A stretch of DNA of 64,000 bases. Origin: Kitasatospora sp. GP82 (GTDB taxonomy: Bacteria; Actinomycetota; Actinomycetes; Streptomycetales; Streptomycetaceae). Made by a program: the position numbers and the translations under genes. Numbering within the stretch: position 1 is the stretch's first letter; every line of letters starts with the position of its first letter. Location of the stretch: contig NZ_JARZAJ010000010.1 in assembly GCF_029892105.1 (NCBI RefSeq), positions 62,001-126,000 of the forward strand, in the 5' to 3' direction. This document shows, piece after piece, positions 8,597 through 17,637 of this stretch. The notes under the pieces were generated by a model. It was not told the DNA's origin. It ran no database searches and saw only the letters and a list, made by a program, of their open reading frames with translations.

Positions 8597-10879
8597 GTGA
8601 GTCCCCTCCTGAGCATCGTGCTGCCAGTCCACGGAGTGGAGCTCTTCCTCCCTCACTGCCTCGACTCACTCGGCGTGGGCGCCCCCGGCTCGGCCACGGA
8701 CGACCCGGCGCCGGCGGGCGCGATCGAGGTGATCGCGGTGGACGACCGCTCTCCAGACGGCTGCGGCGCGATCCTGGACGACTACGCGGCCCGGGACCCG
8801 AGGCTGCGAGTCCTGCACCTCGCCGAGAACCAGGGCCTCGGCGGCGCCCGCACCAGGGGCCTGGCCGAGGCCCGCGGACGGTACGTCTGGTTCGTGGACA
8901 GCGACGACTGGCTGCCCGAGGGCGCCCTGGCCGCGGTCACCGCCGAGCTGCTCAAGGACGAGGGCTCCGACCCGCCCGTGGACGTCCTGCTCACCGACTT
9001 CACCCACGTCTATCCCGACGGCGTCACCGAACCCAACCCCTGGCGCCGCCTGCTGGCCGGATCCCCGCTCGTCGAGGGCTGCACCGCACGCGAGCACCCG
9101 GCCCTGATGCAGACCGTGATGGCCGTCTGGAACAAGGTCTTCCGCCGCGAGTTCCTGCTGGATCTGGGAGTCTGCTTCGGACGCGGCTACTACGAGGACA
9201 TCTCCGTCACCTATCCGGCCCTGGTCACCGCCCGCCGCCTGCGGTACCTCGACCGCCCCTGCTACACCTACCGGCGCGGGCGGCCCGGCGCGATCACCAG
9301 CACGGCGTCCCCCAAGCACGCGGACGCCTTCGCCCAGTACGACGCGATCTTCGCCTTCCTGGACCGTCGGGGCATCGGCACCGCGGGCCAGGACGCACTG
9401 CGCAACCTGGTCTTCGACCGCACGGTCAAACAGGCCCTGACCATCTACGACACACCCGGCCTGGTCCCGACCGCGCTGCGCGGCGACTTCTTCCACCGGA
9501 TCGGCGAACACTTCGGTCGCCATCGCCCGCCCGGTTACCGCTACCCCTCGGGTCTGCGCGGCATCCAGTACCGGGTGCTGGCCTCCGGCTCCCGGCGCGC
9601 GTACGGCGAACTGCGCCGCACCAGGCGGATTCCGCGCGCCCTGCGCCGCCGGGCCGGGGCGATGGTCCCGGCCGTCCGCAAGGGGATGCGCAGCGGAGCC
9701 AGGCACGCGGTGTACAGCACGCTGCGGCGGCTGCCGCTCGACGAGCAGCTGGCGGTCTACGCCGCGTACTGGCACCGGGGTTACGCCTGCAATCCCGCCG
9801 CGATCTACGAGAAGGCCCGCGAACTGGCCCCGCAGGTGCGCGGGGTCTGGGTGGTGGAGACCAGGGCGCAGGCGGCCGCACTGCCCGCCGGGGTGCCGTA
9901 CGTACTGGTGAACACCCCGGCCTACCTGCGGGTGATGGCGACCGCCAAGTACTTCGTCAACAATGTCAACTTCCCGCACACGATGGCCAAGCGGCCGGGC
10001 ACGGTGCATGTGCAGACCCAGCACGGCACTCCGCTCAAGAGCATGGGCATGGACCTGCGGGACCATCCGATCGCGGCCGAGGGCATGGACTTCGACCGGC
10101 TGCGCGAGGCCGTGGCGCGGTGGGACTTCCTGGTCTCCCCCAACCCGCACACCAGCGAACACTTCAGCCGCGCCTTCCCCGGCCGCTACGAGCTGCTGGA
10201 GACCGGCTATCCGCGCAACGACCGACTCGCCAACGCGACGGCCGCCGAGGTCGCGGCGGTGCGCGAGCGCTTCGGCCTGGCGGAGGGCGAGCGAGCCGTG
10301 CTGTACGCGCCGACGCACCGTGAGGGCGAGGGCGGGTACGTGCCCCGGCTCGACCTGCGTGAGCTCGCCGGGCGGCTCGGCTCCCGGTACACGCTGCTGC
10401 TGCGCACCCACTACTTCCACACCGGCGGCACCGGGGAGTTGACGACCGGTGCGGGTGCCGCGCGGATCGTCGACGTCTCGGCACACCCCACCGTCGAGGA
10501 TCTCTGTCTGGCCGCCGACGCACTGGTGACCGACTACTCCTCACTGATGTTCGACTACGCCGTCCTCGACCGTCCGATGGTGGTCTTCGCCCCGGACTGG
10601 GCGGAGTACTGCCGCGTCCGGGGCGTGTACTTCGACCTGCTCACCGCTCCCCCGGGCGCCGTCACCACCGACACCGCCCAGGTGGCCGACGCGCTGCTGG
10701 CCGGCGACCCGGAGGCGGCGGCGCGAGCGGCCTTCCGCGAGCGGTTCTGTCCCTGGGACGACGGCCGGGCGGCCGAGCGCGTGGTCCGCCGGATCTTCCC
10801 GCTGGCCGAGCCCACCGGGCAGAGCACCGAGCGGAGTTCGCCGCACCCGGCCGCCGTCGGTCACGGGGAAACCGTCTGA
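8597..10879 (+). CDS. GT2 glycosyltransferase fused to CDP-glycerol glycerophosphotransferase (TagF-like)
   Basis: A 760-residue two-domain enzyme. Residues ~1-230 form a family-2 glycosyltransferase: SIVLPVHG, VIAVDDRSPDG, and WFVDSDDW as the DxD region. Residues ~400-745 match the CDP-glycerol:poly(glycerophosphate) glycerophosphotransferase family: QTQHGTPLKSMG, FLVSPNPHTSEHFSRAF, LYAPTHRE, and the nucleotide-binding TDYSSLMFDYAVLDRP. Such proteins build wall teichoic acid-like polymers at the inner membrane face from cytoplasmic nucleotide donors. The GTG at 8597 is preceded by GGAG. It is a stand-alone gene, so the exact polymer is unknown. The fusion is known in streptomycetes. Confidence 0.92.
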   Translation: MSPLLSIVLPVHGVELFLPHCLDSLGVGAPGSATDDPAPAGAIEVIAVDDRSPDGCGAILDDYAARDPRLRVLHLAENQGLGGARTRGLAEARGRYVWFVDSDDWLPEGALAAVTAELLKDEGSDPPVDVLLTDFTHVYPDGVTEPNPWRRLLAGSPLVEGCTAREHPALMQTVMAVWNKVFRREFLLDLGVCFGRGYYEDISVTYPALVTARRLRYLDRPCYTYRRGRPGAITSTASPKHADAFAQYDAIFAFLDRRGIGTAGQDALRNLVFDRTVKQALTIYDTPGLVPTALRGDFFHRIGEHFGRHRPPGYRYPSGLRGIQYRVLASGSRRAYGELRRTRRIPRALRRRAGAMVPAVRKGMRSGARHAVYSTLRRLPLDEQLAVYAAYWHRGYACNPAAIYEKARELAPQVRGVWVVETRAQAAALPAGVPYVLVNTPAYLRVMATAKYFVNNVNFPHTMAKRPGTVHVQTQHGTPLKSMGMDLRDHPIAAEGMDFDRLREAVARWDFLVSPNPHTSEHFSRAFPGRYELLETGYPRNDRLANATAAEVAAVRERFGLAEGERAVLYAPTHREGEGGYVPRLDLRELAGRLGSRYTLLLRTHYFHTGGTGELTTGAGAARIVDVSAHPTVEDLCLAADALVTDYSSLMFDYAVLDRPMVVFAPDWAEYCRVRGVYFDLLTAPPGAVTTDTAQVADALLAGDPEAAARAAFRERFCPWDDGRAAERVVRRIFPLAEPTGQSTERSSPHPAAVGHGETV

Positions 10880-10999
10880 GTTCCCTCCGGGTTCTCTGCG
10901 GCCCCTCCCTGATACGACGTCGGTCTTGCACCGTCCAGGGGCGCGGGGCTCTGCCCGCCGCTCGAAGGTCCGCCCGGGCCCAGGTCCGCCCGACAGGGT

Positions 11000-12604
11000 C
11001 TAGAACTGCCCCAGCCAGGCTTCTTCGAGGTCCAGGGTGCGCTGGAGGTTGCCGCGTACCGAGTCGCTGACCCTGTTCTCCGCGTACAACTCTTGAAGGG
11101 TTGCCGACTCGACCGCGATCAGGTCCCGGCGCAGGCGGCGGTAGTCGGAGACGGTGGCCGCGTCCGCGTCGGACGCGGGGTCGGTGGTGGCGAGTTGGGC
11201 CTGGTCGATCCTGAACTGGAGGTCGCGGCGCATCCGGTCGGCGACCACGGGTGAGACGCCGTCGGTCTCCGTCATCTCCTCCAGGCGGTCCAGCGCGGCG
11301 ACCAGGATCCGGTTGACCGCCTGTGCCTCCTCGCGCTCGCTGTCCTCGGGCTCCAGCGCGATGCCCGAGGCCCGGACCACCGGGGCCAGGGTGAAGCCCT
11401 GGACCACCAGGGTGAAGGCGACCACCGACGTGGTGAGGACCAGGACCAACTCCCGGTAGGGCAGCCGTGTGCCGTCGTCGGCGACCAGTGGAACGGTGAG
11501 CGCGGCGGCGAGCGGCATCACACCGCGCGTACCGGCCCAGGTCATCACGGCAGGCACCCGCCAGGAGAGCCGTCCCGCCGACTGCCCCTGCTGCTGCACA
11601 CGGTGGCGGTGCATGAACCAGGCCGTCGGACCGATCCAGAGCAGCCGGATGACGATCACCGCGAGGGCGATCAACAGGGCCTGCCAGGTCCAGGCCCACC
11701 GCTGCCCACCCAGGTCCCCTGTCGTTGCGAGCAGTTCCAGCATCCCGGGCAGTTCGAGGCCGATCAGGGCGAAGACCACGCTCTCAAGCACGAACACCAC
11801 CGTCCCGTACACCGCGTGCACCTGGAGGCGGATATGGGCATTGGTCAGCCGGTGGCTCTGCGCACCCAGCGCGACCCCCGCCACCACCACGGCCGTGACA
11901 CCGGAGGTGTGCAGGTCCTCGGCGATCACATACGCCGCGTACGGGGTGACCAGTGCGGTGACGGTCTCCAGCACCGGATCCTCGGTCCTGCTGCGGATGT
12001 ACGCCACGACGGCCGCCACCGCGCCGCCGGCCACCGCGCCACCGCCGGCCAGCAGCAGGAACTCCCCGGCGGCGGACGACAGCGAGACCGAACCGGCCGC
12101 GACCGCCATCGAGACGGCCACCTTGAACAACACCAGGCTGGTTGCGTCGTTGAACAGACTCTCGGACTGCACCAGGGTCTGGACCCGGGGCGGCAGCGCC
12201 AGTCTCCGCCCCAGCGCGGTGACCGCGACAGGGTCGGTGGAGGCCAGGACGGCACCCAGTACGAAGGCCATCGCCGGCGGGAGCGGCGTGATGGCACTGG
12301 CGATCGCACCGACGCTGAACGCGGAGGCCAGCACCAGGCCGAGCGCCAGCACCGTGACGGGCCGCCAGACCGCGCGCAGCTCGCGCCAGGAGATCTCCTC
12401 GGCCGAGGCGTAGAGCAGTGGCGGCAGCACGGCCACACTGATGACCTCGGGCGGCACCCGGACGGTCGGGACGAACGGCAGTGTCCCGACCAGCACTCCG
12501 GCCACCACCAGCAGCGACGGCGCGGGAATGCTCCACCGTCGGGCGCCGGTGGCAACGGCCGTGGCCAGCACCACCAGCAGCAGGACGGTCGTGACACCGC
12601 TCAT
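11000..12604 (-). CDS. Na+/H+ antiporter (CPA1 family)
   Basis: A 534-residue membrane protein with about 12 hydrophobic segments in residues 1-410 and a soluble acidic C-terminal tail of ~120 residues. The CPA1/NhaP hallmark residues are present: ASTDPVAV in one helix and ESLFNDATSLVLF, whose Asn-Asp pair lies in the ion-binding site. Later GTRGVMPLAAAL matches the conserved GxRG segment. It likely exchanges Na+ or K+ for H+ and contributes to pH and salt homeostasis. It ends convergently to the glycosyltransferase with 120 bases between them. The ATG at 12602-12604 is used although the ribosome site is weak. Confidence 0.93.
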   Translation of the reverse strand: MSGVTTVLLLVVLATAVATGARRWSIPAPSLLVVAGVLVGTLPFVPTVRVPPEVISVAVLPPLLYASAEEISWRELRAVWRPVTVLALGLVLASAFSVGAIASAITPLPPAMAFVLGAVLASTDPVAVTALGRRLALPPRVQTLVQSESLFNDATSLVLFKVAVSMAVAAGSVSLSSAAGEFLLLAGGGAVAGGAVAAVVAYIRSRTEDPVLETVTALVTPYAAYVIAEDLHTSGVTAVVVAGVALGAQSHRLTNAHIRLQVHAVYGTVVFVLESVVFALIGLELPGMLELLATTGDLGGQRWAWTWQALLIALAVIVIRLLWIGPTAWFMHRHRVQQQGQSAGRLSWRVPAVMTWAGTRGVMPLAAALTVPLVADDGTRLPYRELVLVLTTSVVAFTLVVQGFTLAPVVRASGIALEPEDSEREEAQAVNRILVAALDRLEEMTETDGVSPVVADRMRRDLQFRIDQAQLATTDPASDADAATVSDYRRLRRDLIAVESATLQELYAENRVSDSVRGNLQRTLDLEEAWLGQF

Positions 12605-12863
12605 CGGTCGTTCTCGCGGTGCGCGGCTCTGGGTATTGGCAGACTCACCTGCGCGGGCCTCCGGGCTCGGGACAGCGGGGGCCGACGCGGTGTCACCCCC
12701 CTTTTATCATCGGTTTCGCGTACAACCATACGCAGCGCGTGACGAGGATCGCAGCCGTCCACGGACCGTCGCAGTGGACGGCCGCGGGGGTACATGACGT
12801 AACCTGCGGTCTGACCTCGGCCCAGTCACGAGTCCGGGGATGTCGTTCGGCCAGGGAGGGCCC

Positions 12864-13535
12864 ATGCTCAACCTCATCACCAAGCTCGTGCTCAAGCCCG
12901 TGGCGAAGGCGCTCTACCGCCCCGTCATCGAGGGCCTGGAGCACGTGCCGCGCAAGGGTGGGGTGATCCTGGCCAGCAACCACCTGTCCTTCATCGACAG
13001 TGTGGTCATCCCACTGACCGCACCGCGTCAGGTGTACTTCCTGGCCAAGGCCGAGTACTTCACCGGCACCGGTCTCAAGGGCGCGATCTCACGGAGCTTC
13101 TTCACCAGCGTCATCAACGCCGTCCCCGTCGAGCGCGGCACCTACCGCTCCGCGCAGGCCTCGCTGGAGCAGGCTCTGGACATCCTGCGGGACGGCAAGG
13201 CGTTCGGCATCTACCCCGAGGGCACGCGCTCGCTGGACGGCCGGCTCTACAAGGGCAAGACCGGCGTCGCCTGGCTGGCACTGACGGCGGGTGTGCCGGT
13301 GGTGCCGGTGGCGCTGGAGGGACCGGCGGACATCCTCCCGGTCGGCAAGCGGATCCCGAGGCTGCGGAAGGTGACGGTACGTTTCGGCGAGCCGCTGGAC
13401 TTCTCCGCGCTGCACGGCCAGGCCCGCAACGCCAGGGCCCGCCGCCAGGTCACCGACGAGGTGATGGCGGCGATCCACGAGCTCTCCGGCCAGGAGCTCG
13501 CCGACGCCTACAACGAGCGTCCGATGGCGGCCTGA
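12864..13535 (+). CDS. 1-acyl-sn-glycerol-3-phosphate acyltransferase (PlsC family)
   Basis: A 223-residue acyltransferase of phospholipid synthesis, likely converting lysophosphatidic to phosphatidic acid at the membrane. The catalytic NHLSFID (HX4D) motif and the substrate-binding YPEGTRS motif lie in the expected order, with the later VPVVPVALEG block. The start is the ATG at 12864, preceded by AGGGAGG; a frame-mate ATG at 12840 has no comparable site. Its last 28 bases overlap the 3' end of the convergent ABC exporter gene. Confidence 0.92.
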   Translation: MLNLITKLVLKPVAKALYRPVIEGLEHVPRKGGVILASNHLSFIDSVVIPLTAPRQVYFLAKAEYFTGTGLKGAISRSFFTSVINAVPVERGTYRSAQASLEQALDILRDGKAFGIYPEGTRSLDGRLYKGKTGVAWLALTAGVPVVPVALEGPADILPVGKRIPRLRKVTVRFGEPLDFSALHGQARNARARRQVTDEVMAAIHELSGQELADAYNERPMAA

Positions 13536-15445
13536 CCGCTCACCACCGTGCCGTTGACGGCCTGACCGTTCACCCTCCGACCGCTGACCGTCCGTGCACC
13601 GACCGTCCGAGCGCCGGCCGGCCCTGTCGCCGTTCCGGGCTGAGCCGCCGTCGGCTGCTCGCGGCGCAGCAGTGCCGCGTAGCGGCCGCCGAGGGCGAGC
13701 AGTTGCTCATGGGTGCCCAGCTCGGCCACCCGCCCGCCGTCGAGGACGGCGATCTGGTCGGCGCGGCGGACGGTGGAGAGCCGGTGCGCGATGGTGATGG
13801 TGGTCCGGCCGACCGCGAGTGCGTCGATGGCCTGCTGGACGGCCCGTTCGGTCTGGTTGTCCAGCGCGCTGGTGGCCTCGTCGAGGATCAGTACCGGCGG
13901 GTTGCGCAGGATGGTCCTGGCAATCGCCAGCCGCTGCTTCTCCCCGCCCGAGAACCGGTAGCCGCGCTCGCCGACGACCGTGTCGTACCCCTCGGGGAGC
14001 GCGGCGATCATGTGGTGGATCTGGGCGGCCTCGGCGGCGGCGACCAGTTCGGCGTCGGTGGCGTCCGGCTTGGCGAAGCGCAGGTTGTCGGCGACGGAGG
14101 CGTGGAAGAGATAGGTCTCCTGGGAGACCACACCGATGGTCTCGGCCAGCGTCTCGAAGGAGACTTCGCGTACGTCGGTGCCGTCGATGGCGACCCGGCC
14201 ACCGGTGACGTCGTAGAGCCTGGGCACCAGGTAGCTGAGCGTGGTCTTGCCGGAACCGGTCTCGCCGACCACCGCGAGTGACGTCCCGGCCGGCACGGTG
14301 AGGTCGATGCCGGTGAGGGTGGGCCTGGGCTGCTCCGGGTGGTAGCGGAACTCGACGTTCTCGAAGCTGACGTCGCCCCGGATGCGGTCGATCCTTACGG
14401 GGTGTTCGGGCTCCTGGATCTCCACGGGCAGGTCGAGGTACTCGAAGATCCGGTGGAACAGCGCCAGCGAGGTCTGTACGTCCACACCGGTGGAGAGCAG
14501 GCTGACGGTAGGCCGGAACAGGCCCTGCTGGAGCGAGACGAAGGCGACCAGGGTGCCGATCGAGACGATCGGCGCGCCGCTCGCAGAGGCCAGACCGGCG
14601 GCCCAGTAGATGACGGCCGGCATCGCGGCCATCACAATCCCGATGGTGGACATCCGCCAGCGCCCGGCCATGCTGGACTGCACCTCCAGCCGGGCGAGCC
14701 GGTGGGACTGCTCGGTGAAGTCCGTGGAGAGCGAGTCGGAACGGCCCATGGTGCGGCCGAGCAGGACGCCGCTCACCGAGAGCGACTCCTGGACGGCCGA
14801 GCTCATCAGGGCGAGCTGCTTCTGCCGCTCCCCGGTGATCCGCTTGCGCTCGTTGCCGACCCTGCGGCTGATCCAGACGAAGAGCGGGAGCAGCAGGAGC
14901 GAGACGATGGTCAGCCGCCAGTCCAGGGCGACCATCGCGACCACGGTGGCGATCACGCTGGTGAGGTTGGAGACCAGCGAGGTCGCGGTGGAGGTGACGG
15001 TGGACTGCATACCGCCGATGTCGTTGGCGATCCGGGACTGCACCTCGCCGGTGCGGGTCCGGGTGAAGAAGGCCAGCGACATCCGCTGAAGGTGGCTGTA
15101 GACGGCCGTCCGCAGGTCGTGCATCACGTGCTGGCCGACGGTGGTGGAGATCAGGGTCTGCAGCACATTGAAGATGCTGTTGACCACGGCCGCCGCGATC
15201 ATGCCGAGCACCAGCAGGCTGAGCAGCCCGGTGCGGCCCTGCGGAATGGCCGTGTCCAGTACCGCGCGGAGCAGGAAGGGCGTCGCGACGGAGACCACGG
15301 CCGAGGCCGCGACCAGCAGCCCGACGGAGGCGAGGCGGGCCGCGTAGGGGCGGAACAGGGCGAGAATCCGGCGCAGCTGGGCCGGTGGCTGCGGTTCGTC
15401 CTTGGTGCGTGGGGGTGGGGTCCAGTCGAGCCCGTCGGGCTTCAT
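13508..15445 (-). CDS. ABC exporter, fused membrane and ATPase domains
   Basis: A 645-residue half-transporter: an ABC type-1 membrane domain with six helices (residues ~30-330), then the ATPase domain with Walker A VVGETGSGKTT, signature FSGGEKQRLAIA and Walker B LILDEATSALD. Such proteins dimerise to export drugs, lipids or peptides. The ATG at 15443-15445 has AGGAGG six bases upstream; a TTG two codons earlier is less likely. The last ~45 residues are a Val/Gly/Arg-rich low-complexity tail (units such as GARTV and VNGQAV) that runs past the end of the conserved domain and overlaps the plsC-like stop codon. A candidate operator lies upstream at 15503-15520. Confidence 0.93.
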   Translation of the reverse strand: MKPDGLDWTPPPRTKDEPQPPAQLRRILALFRPYAARLASVGLLVAASAVVSVATPFLLRAVLDTAIPQGRTGLLSLLVLGMIAAAVVNSIFNVLQTLISTTVGQHVMHDLRTAVYSHLQRMSLAFFTRTRTGEVQSRIANDIGGMQSTVTSTATSLVSNLTSVIATVVAMVALDWRLTIVSLLLLPLFVWISRRVGNERKRITGERQKQLALMSSAVQESLSVSGVLLGRTMGRSDSLSTDFTEQSHRLARLEVQSSMAGRWRMSTIGIVMAAMPAVIYWAAGLASASGAPIVSIGTLVAFVSLQQGLFRPTVSLLSTGVDVQTSLALFHRIFEYLDLPVEIQEPEHPVRIDRIRGDVSFENVEFRYHPEQPRPTLTGIDLTVPAGTSLAVVGETGSGKTTLSYLVPRLYDVTGGRVAIDGTDVREVSFETLAETIGVVSQETYLFHASVADNLRFAKPDATDAELVAAAEAAQIHHMIAALPEGYDTVVGERGYRFSGGEKQRLAIARTILRNPPVLILDEATSALDNQTERAVQQAIDALAVGRTTITIAHRLSTVRRADQIAVLDGGRVAELGTHEQLLALGGRYAALLRREQPTAAQPGTATGPAGARTVGARTVSGRRVNGQAVNGTVVSGQAAIGRSL

Positions 15446-15502
15446 AGGCAACCTCCTGAGGTTCGGGTGCGGCCGGACTGCCAGCTTACAGAGGACAGCT
15501 CA

Positions 15503-15520
15503 TAGTTAGCAAAACTAATA
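15503..15520. promoter_or_regulatory. AT-rich operator-like palindrome (MarR-like)
   Basis: TAGTTAGCAAAACTAATA contains TTAG and CTAA half-sites separated by five bases in an otherwise GC-rich region. It lies about 60 bases upstream of the ABC exporter start. MarR-family operators in actinobacteria commonly look like this. No MarR gene is seen in the window, so the regulator is unknown. Confidence 0.5.
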
Positions 15521-15568
15521 ATGAGAGAGGTCCTATTCCCGCTTGCCGGCAGTCCGCCCCCGACGCCC

Positions 15569-16342
15569 TCAGTTGGTGCGGTAGGTGCGGGCCGCCTTCG
15601 AGGAGATCCCGCCCAGCTTGCCCGGGGGCAGCATCCGGCCGATGGCGACGGCCGCCTTGTAGCGCTTGCTCGGCACCGAGAGCGTGCGACCGCGCGAGAG
15701 GTCGAGCAGCGCCTCGTCCACCACGCGGTCGGCGGAGAGCCAGGCCCAGCCGGGGATGTTGGAGGTGCCCATGCCCGCGCGCTCATGGAACTCGGTACGG
15801 GTGAAGCCGGGGCAGAGGGCAAGCAGGCGGACGCCCGTGCCACCCAGATCGCGGGCGATGCCCTGGGTGAAGCTGACCATCCACGCCTTGCTCGCCCCGT
15901 AGGTGCCGCGCGGCAGGAAGGCCGCGACCGAGGCGACGTTGATGATGCCGCCGAAGCCGCGGTCGCGCATGCCCGGGATGGCGGCCATGGTCAGCCGCAG
16001 CACGGCCTCGATATGCACCTTGACCATGTCCAGCTCGTCCTGGAGCGGGACGCTGAGGAAGGCGCCCTTGTTCCCGAAACCGGCGTTGTTGATCAGGATG
16101 TCCACCGGCCGCTCGGAGTCACGCAGCCGATCCTCGACGGCGGCGATCCCCGCGTCGGTGGCCAGGTCGGCGGTCAGGATCTCCACCTGGACGCCATAAC
16201 GCTTGCCGAGCTCGGCGGCGGAGGACTCCAGCCGCTCCGTGTTCCGGGCGACCAGGACGAGGTCGCGGCCTTCCCTGGCAAGGCGGCGGGCGAAAGCCGC
16301 GCCGATTCCGGCGGTCGCGCCGGTGATAAGGGCAGTCGTCAT
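15569..16342 (-). CDS. SDR family NAD(P)-dependent oxidoreductase
   Basis: A 257-residue classical SDR. TGATAGIGAAFARRLA is at the very N-terminus, NNAGFGNKG at the middle, the active-site YGASKAW follows, then CPGFTRTEF. The start ATG at 16340-16342 places the glycine motif at the usual residue 7; the longer open frame upstream runs through an intergenic repeat and is rejected. Members with this C-terminal pattern (a conserved tail with RY...AAVAIGRMLP) are usually annotated as short-chain dehydrogenases of DltE/YqjQ type. The substrate is unknown. It is transcribed divergently from nothing and lies downstream of the ABC exporter promoter region. Confidence 0.9.
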   Translation of the reverse strand: MTTALITGATAGIGAAFARRLAREGRDLVLVARNTERLESSAAELGKRYGVQVEILTADLATDAGIAAVEDRLRDSERPVDILINNAGFGNKGAFLSVPLQDELDMVKVHIEAVLRLTMAAIPGMRDRGFGGIINVASVAAFLPRGTYGASKAWMVSFTQGIARDLGGTGVRLLALCPGFTRTEFHERAGMGTSNIPGWAWLSADRVVDEALLDLSRGRTLSVPSKRYKAAVAIGRMLPPGKLGGISSKAARTYRTN

Positions 16343-16453
16343 GTGCAGACGGTACTCGCTGGTAGCGGCCCTGCACAGGCCCGCCCGGCGGGCGGCGGAG
16401 AGCAACCATGCACCGCCTACGACAGACCTGCCCGACCGGCCCTGCAACACCCT

Positions 16454-16704
16454 GGGGGCACGGGGCTCTGCTTGATCAACTGCGTGTGCGACCAGCCTCG
16501 CGCCCTGCCAGGGCATTGATCACGCAGCCAGCCGTGCACTGTCCCGGAGCGCGGGGAACTGCGCGACCGGCCCTCTACCAAAGTGCACGGTTGCTCGCGC
16601 AGTCCCCCGCGCCCCTGGGTAGTGCATGGTGGGCCTGTGCTCAACCCTCTACCAAAGTGCACGGTTTTTCGCATGCAGTTGATCAAGCAGAGTCCCGCGC
16701 CCCT
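16454..16704. repeat. Composite intergenic inverted-repeat cassette
   Basis: An outer pair shares the core CTCTGCTTGATCAACTGC (16466-16483) with its exact inverse at 16675-16692, each followed or preceded by GGGGCGCGGGG-like sequence. An inner pair is GCGCGGGGAACTGCGCGA-like at 16548-16567 with its near inverse at 16593-16616. A 22-base direct repeat occurs at 16571-16592 and 16645-16666. The outer element recurs as an inverted pair at 58533-58637. No protein is encoded. It sits just beyond the 3' end of the SDR gene at 16741. Confidence 0.85.
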
Positions 16705-16740
16705 TGAGATTGCGTGGCTGGCGGCGTGATCAGGATCGGC

Positions 16741-17637
16741 CTATTCGGTCGCCGCGCTCCTCGCGGCCGAGTCGGCGGCGCCGCCGGCTCCGACCGGGCG
16801 CAGGCGGGCGGTCATGGTGGCCTTCAACTGTGGGGCCAGGCGGGCGACTTCACGGGAGCCGACGGCGGCGATCAGGCCGGGCAGGGCCCAGCGGATCGGC
16901 TGCATGCCGCGCAGCCACGCCTGGGCGTAGACGTGCGGCGAGCGGCGGCCGATCCCGGCGACCAGGCGCTCCACGGCCGGGTCCAGCGGGTAGGTCTTGT
17001 TGGCCGGCCAGGGGAGGTGGGAGCGCATCTGGGCCAGGACGGTGTCCTGGTCGGCACCGCGCACCATGTCGGTGTCGGTCCAACTCAGGTAACCGACACC
17101 GACCTTGACACCCTGGTAGGCGACCTCGGCGCGCAGCGAGTGGGCGAACGCCTCCACTCCCGCCTTGCTGGCGCAGTACGCGGACATCAGCGGTGCCGGG
17201 GTGATCGCCGCCAGGGAGGCGATCTGCAGCAGGTAGCCGCCGCTCTCGACGAGTGCGGGCAGGAAGGCGCGGGCGGTGGCCACACTGCCGAGCAGGTTGA
17301 CCTCGATGACCCGGTCGAAGGCTCGGGGGTCGCTGTCCTGGAGCGGCCCGCCGATGGCGATCCCGGCATTGGCCACCACGGTGTCGATCCGGCCGTAGCG
17401 GTCCTGGATCTGCCGCGCGACGGCGCGCAGCGCCTCCAGGTCGGTCACATCCGCCTCCCAGGAGGTGGCGGCGGGACCGCACTCGGCGGCGACGGCCTTC
17501 AGCTCCTCCGGTTCCAGGCCGACCAGAGCCACCTCGGCCCCGCGCCGGGCCAGTTTGCGCGCCAGCAGCGCGCCGACCCCACGGGCGGCCCCGGTGATCA
17601 CCACGACCTGGGCGGAGAGCGGTGGAGTGGCACTCAT
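16741..17637 (-). CDS. SDR oxidoreductase, third gene of monooxygenase operon
   Basis: A 298-residue short-chain dehydrogenase: TGAARGVGALLARKLA at the N-terminus, NAGIAIGG in the middle, active-site YCASKAG, and an extended C-terminal part of ~80 residues typical of the group annotated as SDR family oxidoreductases near lipid- or ketone-metabolising genes. Its ATG at 17635-17637 overlaps the stop of the upstream hydrolase by ATGA. It probably oxidises or reduces the alcohol/ketone partner of the monooxygenase substrate. This is the last gene of the operon, followed by the repeat cassette. Confidence 0.92.
   Translation of the reverse strand: MSATPPLSAQVVVITGAARGVGALLARKLARRGAEVALVGLEPEELKAVAAECGPAATSWEADVTDLEALRAVARQIQDRYGRIDTVVANAGIAIGGPLQDSDPRAFDRVIEVNLLGSVATARAFLPALVESGGYLLQIASLAAITPAPLMSAYCASKAGVEAFAHSLRAEVAYQGVKVGVGYLSWTDTDMVRGADQDTVLAQMRSHLPWPANKTYPLDPAVERLVAGIGRRSPHVYAQAWLRGMQPIRWALPGLIAAVGSREVARLAPQLKATMTARLRPVGAGGAADSAARSAATE

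Noticed and set aside
8666..10486. 606-codon minus-strand frame opposite the glycosyltransferase
   Set aside because: Shadow of the GT2-TagF gene, no recognisable domain.
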